From positions 1 through 64,000 of the forward strand of contig JBBDXN010000099.1 in NCBI GenBank assembly GCA_040902305.1: 64,000 bases of DNA, in the 5' to 3' direction. The DNA is from CAMLFJ01 sp040902305 (GTDB taxonomy: Bacteria; Methylomirabilota; Methylomirabilia; Rokubacteriales; CSP1-6). The position numbers were made by a program, and so were the translations under genes. The notes beneath the pieces were generated by a model. That model did no database searches. It had not been told where the DNA came from and saw only the letters and a list, made by a program, of their open reading frames with translations. Below are positions 51,744-59,993 of the stretch, in pieces; position 1 is the stretch's first letter; every line of letters starts with the position of its first letter.

Positions 51744-52466
51744 CTACTCCGCCCACAGCTCGATCGGCGTGTCGCGCCCCCGCAGCACGCTGGGCCCCCG
51801 CGTGGTCAGACCTTGCAGGAGCGCGAGATCGGCGGCCTCGCGCTCGACGGCGGCCACCAGCGCGCCGCTGGCCACGATGCTGACCCGGAGCTCGCGCGTG
51901 AGGGCCTGGAGCCGGCTGGTGACGTTGGTGGTGTCACCCACCGTCGCGAAGGCCATGCTGCGGCGGCTGCCAATGTCGCCGGCCACCACCGGGCCGTAGT
52001 GTAGACCCAGCCCAATCTGCAGCGGTCGCAGCCCGGCCGCCTCCCGCTCGCGGTTCCAGGCGGTGAGGGCCGCCAGCATGCCGCGGGCGCAGGCCAGGGC
52101 GTCGGTCGCGTCACGGCGCCCGGTATCGGGGATGCCGAACGTGGCCAGCAGCGCGTCGCCGATGAACTTCTCCAGGCAGCCGCCGTGGCGGAACACCTCC
52201 TCTTCCATGCGGCCGTGGAAGTCCCGCAATAACCCCATGACCTCCTCCGGCGTCATCTCCTCGGCCATGGTGGTGAAGCCCGCCAGATCGGCGAAGAGCA
52301 CGCCCACCGCCTGCCGGCGCACGCGGCCCAGCGGCTCGTCTCGCTCGGCCAGCGTGTCCGCGGCCGCCACCATCAGGCCCCGCCGCTCCTCACGGGCGAA
52401 GGCTGCGTCCAGCCGGTCCCGGGCCCCGAGGTCGCCCGTCGACGCAGCGATTGAATCTCGTTTCAA
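51744..52466 (-). CDS. Stand-alone class III nucleotide cyclase
   Basis: A 240-residue protein made up almost wholly of a class III cyclase domain. Metal-binding Asp60 (LFADLAGFT) and Asp104 (KFIGDALLATFG) are present, as is the Asn of DTTNVTSRLQ, so activity is likely. From the TTG start there is only a short N-terminal extension; many relatives have a membrane or sensor domain there, so truncation is possible. An ATG at 52373 is another possible start. It lies 24 nt after the LLM gene and may end the MaoC-MaoC-LLM operon. Confidence 0.85.
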   Translation of the reverse strand: MKRDSIAASTGDLGARDRLDAAFAREERRGLMVAAADTLAERDEPLGRVRRQAVGVLFADLAGFTTMAEEMTPEEVMGLLRDFHGRMEEEVFRHGGCLEKFIGDALLATFGIPDTGRRDATDALACARGMLAALTAWNREREAAGLRPLQIGLGLHYGPVVAGDIGSRRSMAFATVGDTTNVTSRLQALTRELRVSIVASGALVAAVEREAADLALLQGLTTRGPSVLRGRDTPIELWAE

Positions 52467-52490
52467 CCGGCTACGTCCGGGCTGACGCCC

Positions 52491-53528
52491 TCATCGGCAC
52501 CCGGCGAGGTCGGCCATCAGCTCGATGGCCTCGTCCTGCTGGGTGGCCACCGTGAGGCCCGTCGCGCCGCTGTCCGCCCATGCCCGGAAGCGCTCGCTGA
52601 TCCGGTCTTTCGGCCCCACCAGCGCGCCCTCGTCGATGAAGTCGTCGGGCACCGCGGCCACCGCCTCCGCCTTGCGGCCGGCCAGGTAGAGCTCCTGGAT
52701 GCGCTCGGCCGCCAGGCCGTAGCCGTTCGCCGTCATCGCCTGGGTGTGGAAGTTCTTGTCGCGGTGGCCCATGCCGCCGACGTAGAGGGCCACGCGCGGC
52801 TTGAGGGTCAGGAGCCCCGCCCGCACGTCGTCGGTCAGCACCACGAAGGCCCGCGGCTGGATCTCGAGGTCGCGCAGCGTCTTGCCGCCGCCGGCGCGGC
52901 GGAGCCCCTCGTCCAGCCAGGGCCGGAAGGCCTTCATGCGCGCGGGCGTGAAGCCCAGGGGCAGCCAGCCGTCCGCGATCTCGGCGGTGAGCTTCACGGT
53001 GGATTCCCCGCCGGTCCCGAGCCAGATGGGGATGTCCGGGCGCATGTGCAGGATCGACGTCAGGGGCTTGGCCAGGCCGGCCGAGCCGGGACCCGTGTAG
53101 GGCAGCGAGATCTCGCGGCCCTCGTGCTGCACGGGCGACTTGCGGGCGAAGACTTTCCGCATGATCCCGACATAGTCCCGCAGGCGCCAGTAGGGCTTGC
53201 CCCACGGCTGGCCGTACCAGCCCTCCACGATCTGGGGGCCCGACACGCCGAGGCCCGCGATGACGCGCCCGCCGCCGGCCAGCGCGTCGATCGTGCCCAC
53301 GGCCATCGCGGCGGCCGCGGGGGTGCGGGCGGCGAGCTGCATGATCCCGGTGCCGAGCCGGATGCGCTTCGTCACCGCGGCCAGGTAGGCCAGCGGGGTG
53401 AGGGCATCCGACCCGTACGCCTCCGCCGTCCACACCGAGTCGTAGCCCAGCCGCTCCGCGAGCTGCACGCGCTTGACCGGCAGGTCGAGCTGGGCGCCGG
53501 AGTACCCGATCGAGAGCCCGAGCTTCAC
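52491..53528 (-). CDS. Luciferase-like oxidoreductase, probably F420-dependent
   Basis: A 345-residue luciferase-like protein. The start MKLGLSIGYSGAQLDLPV, YDSVWTAEAYGSDA and RIRLGTGIMQLAARTP match the actinobacterial-style F420-dependent LLM group. The start is GTG at 53528, 8 nt after the MaoC gene, so it belongs to the MaoC operon. It may oxidise or reduce an intermediate that the MaoC dehydratase also handles. Confidence 0.9.
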   Translation of the reverse strand: MKLGLSIGYSGAQLDLPVKRVQLAERLGYDSVWTAEAYGSDALTPLAYLAAVTKRIRLGTGIMQLAARTPAAAAMAVGTIDALAGGGRVIAGLGVSGPQIVEGWYGQPWGKPYWRLRDYVGIMRKVFARKSPVQHEGREISLPYTGPGSAGLAKPLTSILHMRPDIPIWLGTGGESTVKLTAEIADGWLPLGFTPARMKAFRPWLDEGLRRAGGGKTLRDLEIQPRAFVVLTDDVRAGLLTLKPRVALYVGGMGHRDKNFHTQAMTANGYGLAAERIQELYLAGRKAEAVAAVPDDFIDEGALVGPKDRISERFRAWADSGATGLTVATQQDEAIELMADLAGCR

Positions 53529-53536
53529 GCGTCGCC

Positions 53537-53971
53537 TCAGCCGCGCGACGGGAGCGCGGCGACGAACGTGCCGCTGATGAGGGTCTCGCCCTTCTGGTTG
53601 ATGGCCTCGAGCTCGCCCTCCACCAGCTTCTCGCCCGCCTGCTCGAGCTTGCGCGTCACCGTGCCCCGGCAGATCACGTCGTCGCCCGGCCAGGCCCGCG
53701 TCGAGAAGCGCACCTTGTAGCGCCGCACGTTGGGCCGCCCCGCGAACCCGGTGACCACCCGGCTCAGGATGCTCGCGTTGAGCATGCCCATGGCGAAGAC
53801 GGTGGGGTTTCCGGAGGCCTCCGCGAAGGTCTGATCGTGGTGGATCGGGTTGAAGTCGCCGGAGGCCCCGGCGTACTTCACGAAGTCGGTCCGCGTGAGC
53901 TTGTCGACGCGGACCTCGGGCAGCGGGTCACCCTCCTTGACGTCCTCCCAGAAGCGCTTGGTCGCGGGCAT
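53537..53971 (-). CDS. MaoC-like hydratase, catalytic subunit
   Basis: A 144-residue hot-dog fold enzyme with the hydratase motif: Asp39 and His44 in SGDFNPIHHD. It should add or remove water at an enoyl/3-hydroxyacyl-CoA. Such single-domain MaoC proteins commonly pair with a non-catalytic partner; that partner is the gene directly upstream, 13 nt away. The ATG follows GAGGGAG. Confidence 0.92.
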   Translation of the reverse strand: MPATKRFWEDVKEGDPLPEVRVDKLTRTDFVKYAGASGDFNPIHHDQTFAEASGNPTVFAMGMLNASILSRVVTGFAGRPNVRRYKVRFSTRAWPGDDVICRGTVTRKLEQAGEKLVEGELEAINQKGETLISGTFVAALPSRG

Positions 53972-53984
53972 GGCGATCTCCCTC

Positions 53985-54443
53985 TCAGTCCTTGACGACC
54001 CGGCCGGTCTCGATGCCGACGGCGCGCGCGCGGGCCACCAGCGCGCCGCTGGCGTTGCGGTACTCGGTCTCCGTCACCGCGAAAGTCATGGAGCCGCCGC
54101 GCTTGCCCGGTTTCTCGTACACGTCCACGATCCGGCTCACCGCGGTCAGCACGTCGCCGGCGTGGATGGGAGCGAGGAACTCGAACTCTTGCTCGCCGTG
54201 CAGCACGCGCTTGAGGTCGAAGGGCAGGCGCGGCCGGCCCCGCCCGTCGTCCCAGTGCGATACGGTTTGTAAGAACGTCACCGGAGGCATGATGCCGCCG
54301 GCCTCTTTCGCCGCGTGGCCCTCGTCGTAGTACAGCGGATCATCGTCCTTGATGGCCCGCGCGAACTCCCGGATCTTACCGCGCTCCACGTGCATGATCA
54401 CGGGCTCGCCCGTCCTGCCGATTGCGCTCTTGTCGACCGGCAT
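53985..54443 (-). CDS. MaoC partner, FAS1-like N-terminal dehydratase domain
   Basis: A 152-residue hot-dog domain of the MaoC_dehydrat_N type. The pattern KIREFARAIKDDDPLYYDE and GGIMPPVTFLQT is typical; the catalytic Asp-His pair of the MaoC motif is replaced, so it is likely the partner that shapes the substrate tunnel. GGAGG precedes ATG 54443. First gene of the unit MaoC partner - MaoC - LLM - cyclase. Confidence 0.9.
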   Translation of the reverse strand: MPVDKSAIGRTGEPVIMHVERGKIREFARAIKDDDPLYYDEGHAAKEAGGIMPPVTFLQTVSHWDDGRGRPRLPFDLKRVLHGEQEFEFLAPIHAGDVLTAVSRIVDVYEKPGKRGGSMTFAVTETEYRNASGALVARARAVGIETGRVVKD

Positions 54444-54451
54444 CGCATCCT

Positions 54452-54489
54452 CCTTGGCGGTCGTGCCGAACCTTGGCGGTCGTGCCGAA
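54452..54489. repeat. Tandem 19-bp direct repeat upstream of the MaoC operon
   Basis: CCTTGGCGGTCGTGCCGAA occurs twice without a gap (54452-54470, 54471-54489), immediately upstream of the MaoC-partner start. It may be a pair of regulator sites or a replication slippage product that displaced the promoter by 19 bp. Confidence 0.7.
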
Positions 54490-54536
54490 CCGCGCCCGCG
54501 AGTGTAGCAGGAGGCCGGACGCAGGGGCCGCACGAC

Positions 54537-54553
54537 TTATCCACATATCCACA
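54537..54553 (+). promoter_or_regulatory. Pair of adjacent DnaA-box-like sites
   Basis: TTATCCACA (54537-54545) is an exact consensus DnaA box and ATATCCACA (54545-54553) overlaps it by one base with one mismatch, in the same direction. The flanks are AT-richer than the surroundings. No dnaA, dnaN or other origin gene is near, so an origin is not claimed. Between the MaoC operon and 54798 no other feature is seen. Confidence 0.4.
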
Positions 54554-54797
54554 GAAATCCCCAGGATGAAATTTCGACGGCCTGGCGCGCTCGCAAGAGG
54601 ATGACAGCTTTGGGAGGCTCAATTGGAGCATTCCCGGTGACGATCCAGCGCTCTGGCCCAGTGTTCTAGCCTCGGAGCGGCAGTCTCGGCGCGTTGACCG
54701 CATTGCTTGCGGTCCAAATCGGTCTTGACGATGGAGGAAGTTTCGGACCACTTGGCGGTTGAGTGTGCAGGCGTCTCCTGAGGAGAAGGAGGGACCG

Positions 54798-55061
54798 ATG
54801 AATCAGCCGGGCGTACCAGTACTCGAGCCCATCGTCCCGGGTGCCGCCAACGGCGCGCTGCTCGAAGACGCTGCCCGGGACCTGGAGGGTTCCGGCGAGG
54901 AGAACATGATGCCAGGGCACTCGCCCTCCTGGGGCTCCCCTCAGCTGCCTGACGGCCTGGCCCTCTGCGTGGGCTGCTGGCGGCTGATCACGGCGCGGCA
55001 GCTCGGCGGGGAGCGGTGCCCAAGCACCGAGCGTCGACTTCTCGGCCTCCCGGACCCCTAG
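54798..55061 (+). CDS. Small Cys-containing protein, unknown
   Basis: An 87-residue frame with a good site (GAGGGA ahead of ATG 54798). The first half is acidic and Pro/Gly-rich; the second half carries Cys57-x2-Cys60 (LCVGCWRLIT) and Cys74, which could bind a metal. No family is recognised. It is convergent with the ABC permease gene at 55092. Composition and ribosome binding site make it likelier real than not. Confidence 0.5.
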   Translation: MNQPGVPVLEPIVPGAANGALLEDAARDLEGSGEENMMPGHSPSWGSPQLPDGLALCVGCWRLITARQLGGERCPSTERRLLGLPDP

Positions 55062-55091
55062 AGCGAGCGAGGCGCCGCTTGACGATGAGGC

Positions 55092-55763
55092 CTACCGTCC
55101 GGCGAGCGCGCGGTTCTCCAGCCGGCTCAGGAGCCGCACCACCGGCCACAGCATCAGGAAGTAGATGATCGCCGCCACCACGATGGGCGTCGGGTTGTAG
55201 ATGATGCTCTGCGCCTGGCGCGCCTGATAGAGGAGCTCGGGCACGGCCACCACGCTGCCGAGCGAGGTGAGCTTCACCACCTCGAGCGTGTTGGAGAGCA
55301 GGTCGGGCAGCACGTTGCGCACCGCCTGGGGCAGCACCACGTAGGCCATGGCCTGCAGGCGGGAGAGGCCGGTGGAGCGCGCGGCCTCGACCTGGCCGGC
55401 CGGCACGGATTCGATTCCCGCCCTCAGGATCTCGCCGTAGTAGGCGCCCGTGTTGAGGAAGAACGCGATGGCCACGCAGACGAAGCCGCCCAGCTCCAGC
55501 CCGGCGAACGGCAGCCCGGCAAAGAGCAGGACCAGCAGCACCAGGGGCGGAAAGGCGCGGAAGAAATCGACCCAGGCCATCAGCGGCCAGCGCACCGCGG
55601 GATTCCTCACACTCGCGAGCAGCGCCAGGATCAGACCGCCGAACAGGCCGAGCGGCACCACGAGCAGCGACAGCAGCACGGTGTTCCACAGCCCCGCCCG
55701 CACGATCGGCCAGGAAGCGGCGATGATCTCCGGGTTGAAGAAGGTCTGGATCAGCGCTTCCAC
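55092..55763 (-). CDS. Polar amino acid ABC importer permease 2
   Basis: A 223-residue HisM/HisQ-type permease. The EAA loop (AARSTGLSRLQAMAYVVLPQA) that contacts the ATPase is clear, and about five helices are present. The start is GTG at 55763, overlapping the end of permease 1 by 13 nt. It forms a heterodimer with permease 1 and works with the ATPase and binding protein upstream. Confidence 0.92.
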   Translation of the reverse strand: MEALIQTFFNPEIIAASWPIVRAGLWNTVLLSLLVVPLGLFGGLILALLASVRNPAVRWPLMAWVDFFRAFPPLVLLVLLFAGLPFAGLELGGFVCVAIAFFLNTGAYYGEILRAGIESVPAGQVEAARSTGLSRLQAMAYVVLPQAVRNVLPDLLSNTLEVVKLTSLGSVVAVPELLYQARQAQSIIYNPTPIVVAAIIYFLMLWPVVRLLSRLENRALAGR

Positions 55764-56428
55764 GCGAACCTGGTCTCGACCCAGCGGCCCGCCACCACGA
55801 CGGGGAAGAACAGCACGATGTAGGCCGCGGCGCCCATCATCAGCGGCGAGGGATTGTAGGAGTTGGACATCGCCGAGCTCGCCTGGCCCAGATCGGTGAC
55901 CGCGACGACGGTGCCGAGCGCGGTGCCCTTGGTGATGGCGATGGTGCGGTTGGTGAGCGGCGGGATGGTCAGCCGGAAAGCCTGCGGCAGCACGACGTGC
56001 ACGAGGGTCTGGCCGAACGACAGGCCGGTCGAGCGCGCGGCCTCCCACTGGCCCTTGGCCACCGAGGTGATGCCGGCCCAGAAGATCTCCTCGGAGAAGG
56101 CCATCAGCACGAAGGCGAGCGACAGCCAGGTCGAGACGAAGCCGGAGGGCGAGAGGCCGACGCTGGGCAGGCCGAAGTAGATGAGCACGATGATGACCAG
56201 CGGCGGCAGCGAGCGGAACAGATCGACGATGAAGATGATCAGCCAGTTGAGCGGCCGGATGGCGAGACTTCTGAGCAGCGCCAGGGCCAGGCCGGCGCCG
56301 ATCCCGGTGACGACGATGAGGAGGGCAAGCTCGATCGTGACCACCACGCCGGACAGGATGTCCGGCAGGTACCGGAGCATCACCTTGGCGTTGAAGAACG
56401 TATCGGTGAAGCGGTCCCAGCTCGACAT
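55751..56428 (-). CDS. Polar amino acid ABC importer permease 1
   Basis: A 225-residue HisM/HisQ-type permease with five predicted helices and the EAA loop ARSTGLSFGQTLVHVVLPQA. It starts with ATG 26 nt after the ATPase gene. The order binding protein - ATPase - permease - permease is that of a complete importer. Confidence 0.92.
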   Translation of the reverse strand: MSSWDRFTDTFFNAKVMLRYLPDILSGVVVTIELALLIVVTGIGAGLALALLRSLAIRPLNWLIIFIVDLFRSLPPLVIIVLIYFGLPSVGLSPSGFVSTWLSLAFVLMAFSEEIFWAGITSVAKGQWEAARSTGLSFGQTLVHVVLPQAFRLTIPPLTNRTIAITKGTALGTVVAVTDLGQASSAMSNSYNPSPLMMGAAAYIVLFFPVVVAGRWVETRFAWKR

Positions 56429-56454
56429 GGGAAGGGGTTCCGCGGGCCGCCGTC

Positions 56455-57195
56455 TCAGTGCCGCTGGATCTGGCCGATGAAGGTGCGCGTGCGCTCGTGG
56501 GCCGGGGCCTCGAAGATCGCGGCGGGCGGCCCCTGCTCCACGATGGCGCCCTCGTCCATGAAGACGACCCGGTCGGCCGCGTTGCGGGCAAAGCCCATCT
56601 CGTGGCTGACCACGATCATGGTCATGCCGCTCTCGCGCAAGGAGCGCATGACCTCGAGCACCGAGCCGACCAGCTCCGGATCGAGCGCGCTGGTCGGCTC
56701 GTCGAACAGCATGACCCGGGGCTCCAGCGCGATCGCGCGCGCGATGGCGACCCGCTGCTGCTGGCCGCCCGAGAGCTGTCCCGGCGTGTGGCCGGCGCGG
56801 TCGGCGAGGCCGACCCGCTCCAGGGCGGCGTGGCCCAGCGCCTCGGCGCCGGCGCGCGACTTGCCCGCGACCTTGCGGAGCGCGAGGGTCACGTTGCCGA
56901 GCGCGGTCATGTGCGGATAGAGGTTGAAGGACTGGAACACCATGCCGATGCGCTGGCGGGCGTGGTTGATGTCGGTTCGCGGGTCGAGCATGTCGATGCC
57001 GTCCACCACCACGCGGCCGGAGGACGGCTCCTCCAGCCGGTTGAGGCAGCGGAGCAGGGTCGACTTGCCCGAGCCGGACGGTCCGATGACGAACACCAGC
57101 TCGCGTTCGGCCACCCGGAGATCGACGCCCTTCAGAACGTGAAGGGCGCCGAAATGCTTGTGGATGCCGCGCGCGTCGACGATCGGGTTGTCCAC
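56455..57195 (-). CDS. Polar amino acid ABC importer ATPase, GlnQ type
   Basis: A 246-residue ATPase. Walker A GPSGSGKST is at about 38-46, the Q-loop VFQSFNLYPHMT is typical of GlnQ/HisP, the signature is LSGGQQQR, and Walker B is VMLFDEPTSALDPE. The start is GTG. It lies 9 nt after the binding-protein gene. Confidence 0.94.
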   Translation of the reverse strand: MDNPIVDARGIHKHFGALHVLKGVDLRVAERELVFVIGPSGSGKSTLLRCLNRLEEPSSGRVVVDGIDMLDPRTDINHARQRIGMVFQSFNLYPHMTALGNVTLALRKVAGKSRAGAEALGHAALERVGLADRAGHTPGQLSGGQQQRVAIARAIALEPRVMLFDEPTSALDPELVGSVLEVMRSLRESGMTMIVVSHEMGFARNAADRVVFMDEGAIVEQGPPAAIFEAPAHERTRTFIGQIQRH

Positions 57196-57204
57196 TCGCT
57201 CAGG

Positions 57205-58053
57205 TCAGTTGCACTTGACCTCGTGTGGGGTCGGGTCGTAGCCCGGCATGCCCGGCACGCCGTAGCCCGGCGTGATCACCACTTCGAGGCCGTCGGCCGG
57301 CGGCTTGCGGCCGAACCACCTCTCGGACATCTTGGCGATCGTGCCGTCCTTCTTCATGCAGTCGAGCGCATCCTGGATCTCGGCGCGGAGCTTCGGGTTG
57401 TTCTTGGGCACCGGCGCGGCCCAGTGGGTGCGCGTGTCCTTGAGCTCGAGGTCGGCCACGAACTGGGGGTTCTTCGAGGCGGCGTAGACGATGGTGGTAT
57501 TGCCCCCGAGCGTGGCGTACGCGCGGCCCGAGAGGACGGCCTGGGTGGCGTCCGGCTGGGTGTCGTAGACCTGCACCGTGAAGCCGTGCTCGGCGCCCTT
57601 GGCCTTGGACATCGTCTCGTAGGGCGTGCCCTTGTTGACCGCCACCGACTTGCCCTTGAGGTCGGCCCAGCCCTTGATCGGCGCCGAGCCCTTCTTGATG
57701 CCGAACTGGTACGCGGTCCACAGGTAGCCCGCGGTGAACAGCATGTTCTCCGCCCGCTCCTTGGTCACCGTCGTCGGCGCGGCGATGAAGTCGTAGCGGC
57801 CGGACTGCATGCCCGGGATCAGGGTCGAGAAGCTCACCGCGTCGATCGTGATCTCGCGCTTCATGCGGCGCGCGACCTCGGTGAAGAGGTCGATCTGGAA
57901 GCCCTCGACGCCGCCGCCCAGCTTGGGCATGGCGTGCGGCGCGAAGGTGCCGTCGACGCCGGTCTTGAGCGGTGGAAGTTTGTCCTGGGCGAGCGCGGGC
58001 CCCGCGCAGAGAAGAGCGGCCAGTCCAACGGCGGCAAAGCGACGTGGCATCAT
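57205..58053 (-). CDS. Periplasmic polar amino acid-binding protein (SBP family 3)
   Basis: A 282-residue solute receptor. A Sec signal peptide (FAAVGLAALLCAGPALA) ends before QDKLPP. The mature protein has the family pattern GFQIDLFTEVARRM and GRYDFIAAPTTVTKERAE. The start is one of two adjacent ATG codons at 58053 and 58050, with GGGAGG upstream. First gene of the four-gene importer. The ligand is an amino acid or a similar small zwitterion. Confidence 0.92.
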   Translation of the reverse strand: MMPRRFAAVGLAALLCAGPALAQDKLPPLKTGVDGTFAPHAMPKLGGGVEGFQIDLFTEVARRMKREITIDAVSFSTLIPGMQSGRYDFIAAPTTVTKERAENMLFTAGYLWTAYQFGIKKGSAPIKGWADLKGKSVAVNKGTPYETMSKAKGAEHGFTVQVYDTQPDATQAVLSGRAYATLGGNTTIVYAASKNPQFVADLELKDTRTHWAAPVPKNNPKLRAEIQDALDCMKKDGTIAKMSERWFGRKPPADGLEVVITPGYGVPGMPGYDPTPHEVKCN

Positions 58054-58095
58054 CAGGAGCCTCCCAAGGAAGTCGTGGTCTGGTCGCGTAGCTGG

Positions 58096-58152
58096 CCCCG
58101 GTGAGGGGGCGGGCCGGACGCGGGACACGCATTCATGAATCGTCCCGGCTAG
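58096..58152 (+). repeat. Dispersed element, partial copy 4
   Basis: The core GTGAGGGGGCGGGCCGGACG and the terminal repeat ATTCATGAATCGTCCCGGCTAG (58131-58152) match copies at 44500-44539 and 46760-46802. CTA at 58149-58151 is the stop codon (TAG, minus strand) of the amidohydrolase gene, so the end of this copy overlaps the end of a gene. It lies between that gene and the binding-protein gene. Confidence 0.7.
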
Positions 58153-59822
58153 GAATGCAGCACCTGGCCCGCGGCGGCCCCGGTGAGCTTTCCGTCCGCC
58201 CAGGTGACCACGCCGTTGACCACCGTGTACTCGACGCCGCGCGACGGCATGACCATGCGCTTGGCGCCTCCGGGCAGGTCGAAGCGCCGCTCGCCGCGGT
58301 TCGTCGAGCCGACGCGAGCCGGGTCGAAGATGGCAAGGTCTGCGGCGAGGCCGGGGGCGAGCCGGCCGCGGTCCCGGATGCCGAAGAGATCGGCCGGATC
58401 CGAGGTGAGCCGGCGCACCCCTTCTTCGAGCGTCAACGCCTGGCGCTCGCGCACCCACGTGCCGAGCAGGTAGGTCGGATAGCCCGCGTCGCACAGCATG
58501 TCGACGTGAGCGCCGCCGTCACCCAGCGCCACCAGCACACTCTTGTCGTTCAGGATCTCGGTCATGCGGTCAACCCGCGTATTGAACGAGGCCATGGTGA
58601 ATTCGATGTCGAGGTCGTCCTGGAGGGTCAGGTCCAGGAAGGCATCGACGCCATCCTTGCCCTGCCCCCGGGCGATGTCCTCGATCGAGCGGCCCTCGAG
58701 CGCTTTGAGGGCCGGCGACCTGACCTCGTGCACGTTGATGCGCGCCCAGTTGCCGAAGGCCATCGGCTGCTTCAACTCCTCGCGGAACTGGTTGCGGAAG
58801 GCGGTATCGGCGTAGACCGCCGCCTGGGCCGGCTTCGACTTGTCGACGAAGACCCGGTTCCAGCTCGGAAAGGCCGCGAAGGAGAACGGGTTGCGCATGT
58901 TGATGTCGCGCGTCAGCGGGAGCGGCGAGGTCTGGGGCCGAGCGCCGCGCGCGATGAGGGGCGCCGCCTTGCGCAGCGTGTCGCGTACCGCCTCCGGGAT
59001 GTCGTCACGGTCGAAGAGAGCCAGGAAGGTCACGTGCTGGCCGCTCTCGCGCAACAGGAAATCGAGCAGGTCGTACTCCTCGTCGTCCATCACCGCGATC
59101 TTGCGGGTCAGCGCGATCTCGATGGCGCCCTTGCCGCGCTCCTTGAGGGCGTTGGCGTAGGCCTTGAGCTCGTCGCGGCTGGCGTTGCGGCACGCGAGCG
59201 GGCGGCCCTGGAAGCCGACGTGCTGATTGAGGATCGTCGTCGAGAAGCCGAAGGCGCCGGCATCGATCGCTTCGCCGAGCAGCGCCTTGATCTGCGCCGT
59301 CTCGTCGGACGTGGCGGCGCGCTCCATCGACGCCTCGCCCATCACATAGTGGCGGAACGGGGTGAGGGGCGCCAGGAAGGCGAGATTGAGCGAGGGACGC
59401 CGCCGGGCCGCGGCCGCGATGAAGTCGGGGAAGGTCTCCCAGTCCCAGGTGATGCCCATGTTGAGGACGTCGAACGGAATGGCTTCGACGTTGACCAGGT
59501 CACGCATGGCGATCTCGCGCGCCTTGGGCTTGCACGGCGCGATGCCGACCCCGCAGTTTCCCATGATGACGCTGGTGACGCCGTGCCACGACGAGGGGGT
59601 CACCGCGCCGTCCCAGCAGATCTGCGCATCGTAGTGGGTGTGCGGATCGATGAAGCCCGGCGCGACCACGAGATCGGTGGCATCGATCACGGCGGTGGCG
59701 CCGGCCGTCGCTCGGCCGATCTCGGCGATCTTGCCGCCGGTGATGGCCACATCGGCCCGGCGCGCCGGCGCCCCCGTGCCGTCCACCAGCATGCCGTTCT
59801 TGATCAACAAGTCGTGGGACAT
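58149..59822 (-). CDS. D-aminoacylase/N-acyl-D-amino-acid deacylase-like amidohydrolase
   Basis: A 557-residue metallo-dependent amidohydrolase. The metal site begins with His61-x-His63 (DPHTHYD), followed by Cys90 (NCGVG), typical of D-aminoacylases and related D-hydantoinase-like enzymes. GDGGAHVDM later supplies the catalytic Asp. The start ATG 59822 has AGGAGG upstream. With the neighbouring importer and CoA transferase it may release an amino acid and an acid from an N-acyl compound. Its stop lies within the dispersed repeat. Confidence 0.9.
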   Translation of the reverse strand: MSHDLLIKNGMLVDGTGAPARRADVAITGGKIAEIGRATAGATAVIDATDLVVAPGFIDPHTHYDAQICWDGAVTPSSWHGVTSVIMGNCGVGIAPCKPKAREIAMRDLVNVEAIPFDVLNMGITWDWETFPDFIAAAARRRPSLNLAFLAPLTPFRHYVMGEASMERAATSDETAQIKALLGEAIDAGAFGFSTTILNQHVGFQGRPLACRNASRDELKAYANALKERGKGAIEIALTRKIAVMDDEEYDLLDFLLRESGQHVTFLALFDRDDIPEAVRDTLRKAAPLIARGARPQTSPLPLTRDINMRNPFSFAAFPSWNRVFVDKSKPAQAAVYADTAFRNQFREELKQPMAFGNWARINVHEVRSPALKALEGRSIEDIARGQGKDGVDAFLDLTLQDDLDIEFTMASFNTRVDRMTEILNDKSVLVALGDGGAHVDMLCDAGYPTYLLGTWVRERQALTLEEGVRRLTSDPADLFGIRDRGRLAPGLAADLAIFDPARVGSTNRGERRFDLPGGAKRMVMPSRGVEYTVVNGVVTWADGKLTGAAAGQVLHS

Positions 59823-59869
59823 GGAATCCTCCTATGGGGTGCAGGCGGGCGGGATCGTACCACACGCGT

Positions 59870-59888
59870 CGCCGGTGGGACACCGGCG
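59870..59888. terminator. 8-bp perfect hairpin between two genes
   Basis: CGCCGGTG (59870-59877), GGA, CACCGGCG (59881-59888) form a perfect stem. It stands between the end of the CoA transferase gene and the start of the amidohydrolase gene on the minus strand. No T tract follows, so it may slow or attenuate transcription only. Confidence 0.35.
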
Positions 59889-59993
59889 TACCGGAACCTC
59901 GTGGCGGGAGTCAGCGGTAGCCGGTCTGCATACCGCCTCGCCTCGCTACCGCCGAGGGTAGGGCCTTCGTCCGGCGCGGCCGATCGGGACCGA

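Noticed and set aside
54537..54553. Replication origin
   Set aside because: Two DnaA-box-like sites alone are not enough; there is no dnaA, dnaN, gidA or parAB gene nearby and no AT-rich unwinding region.
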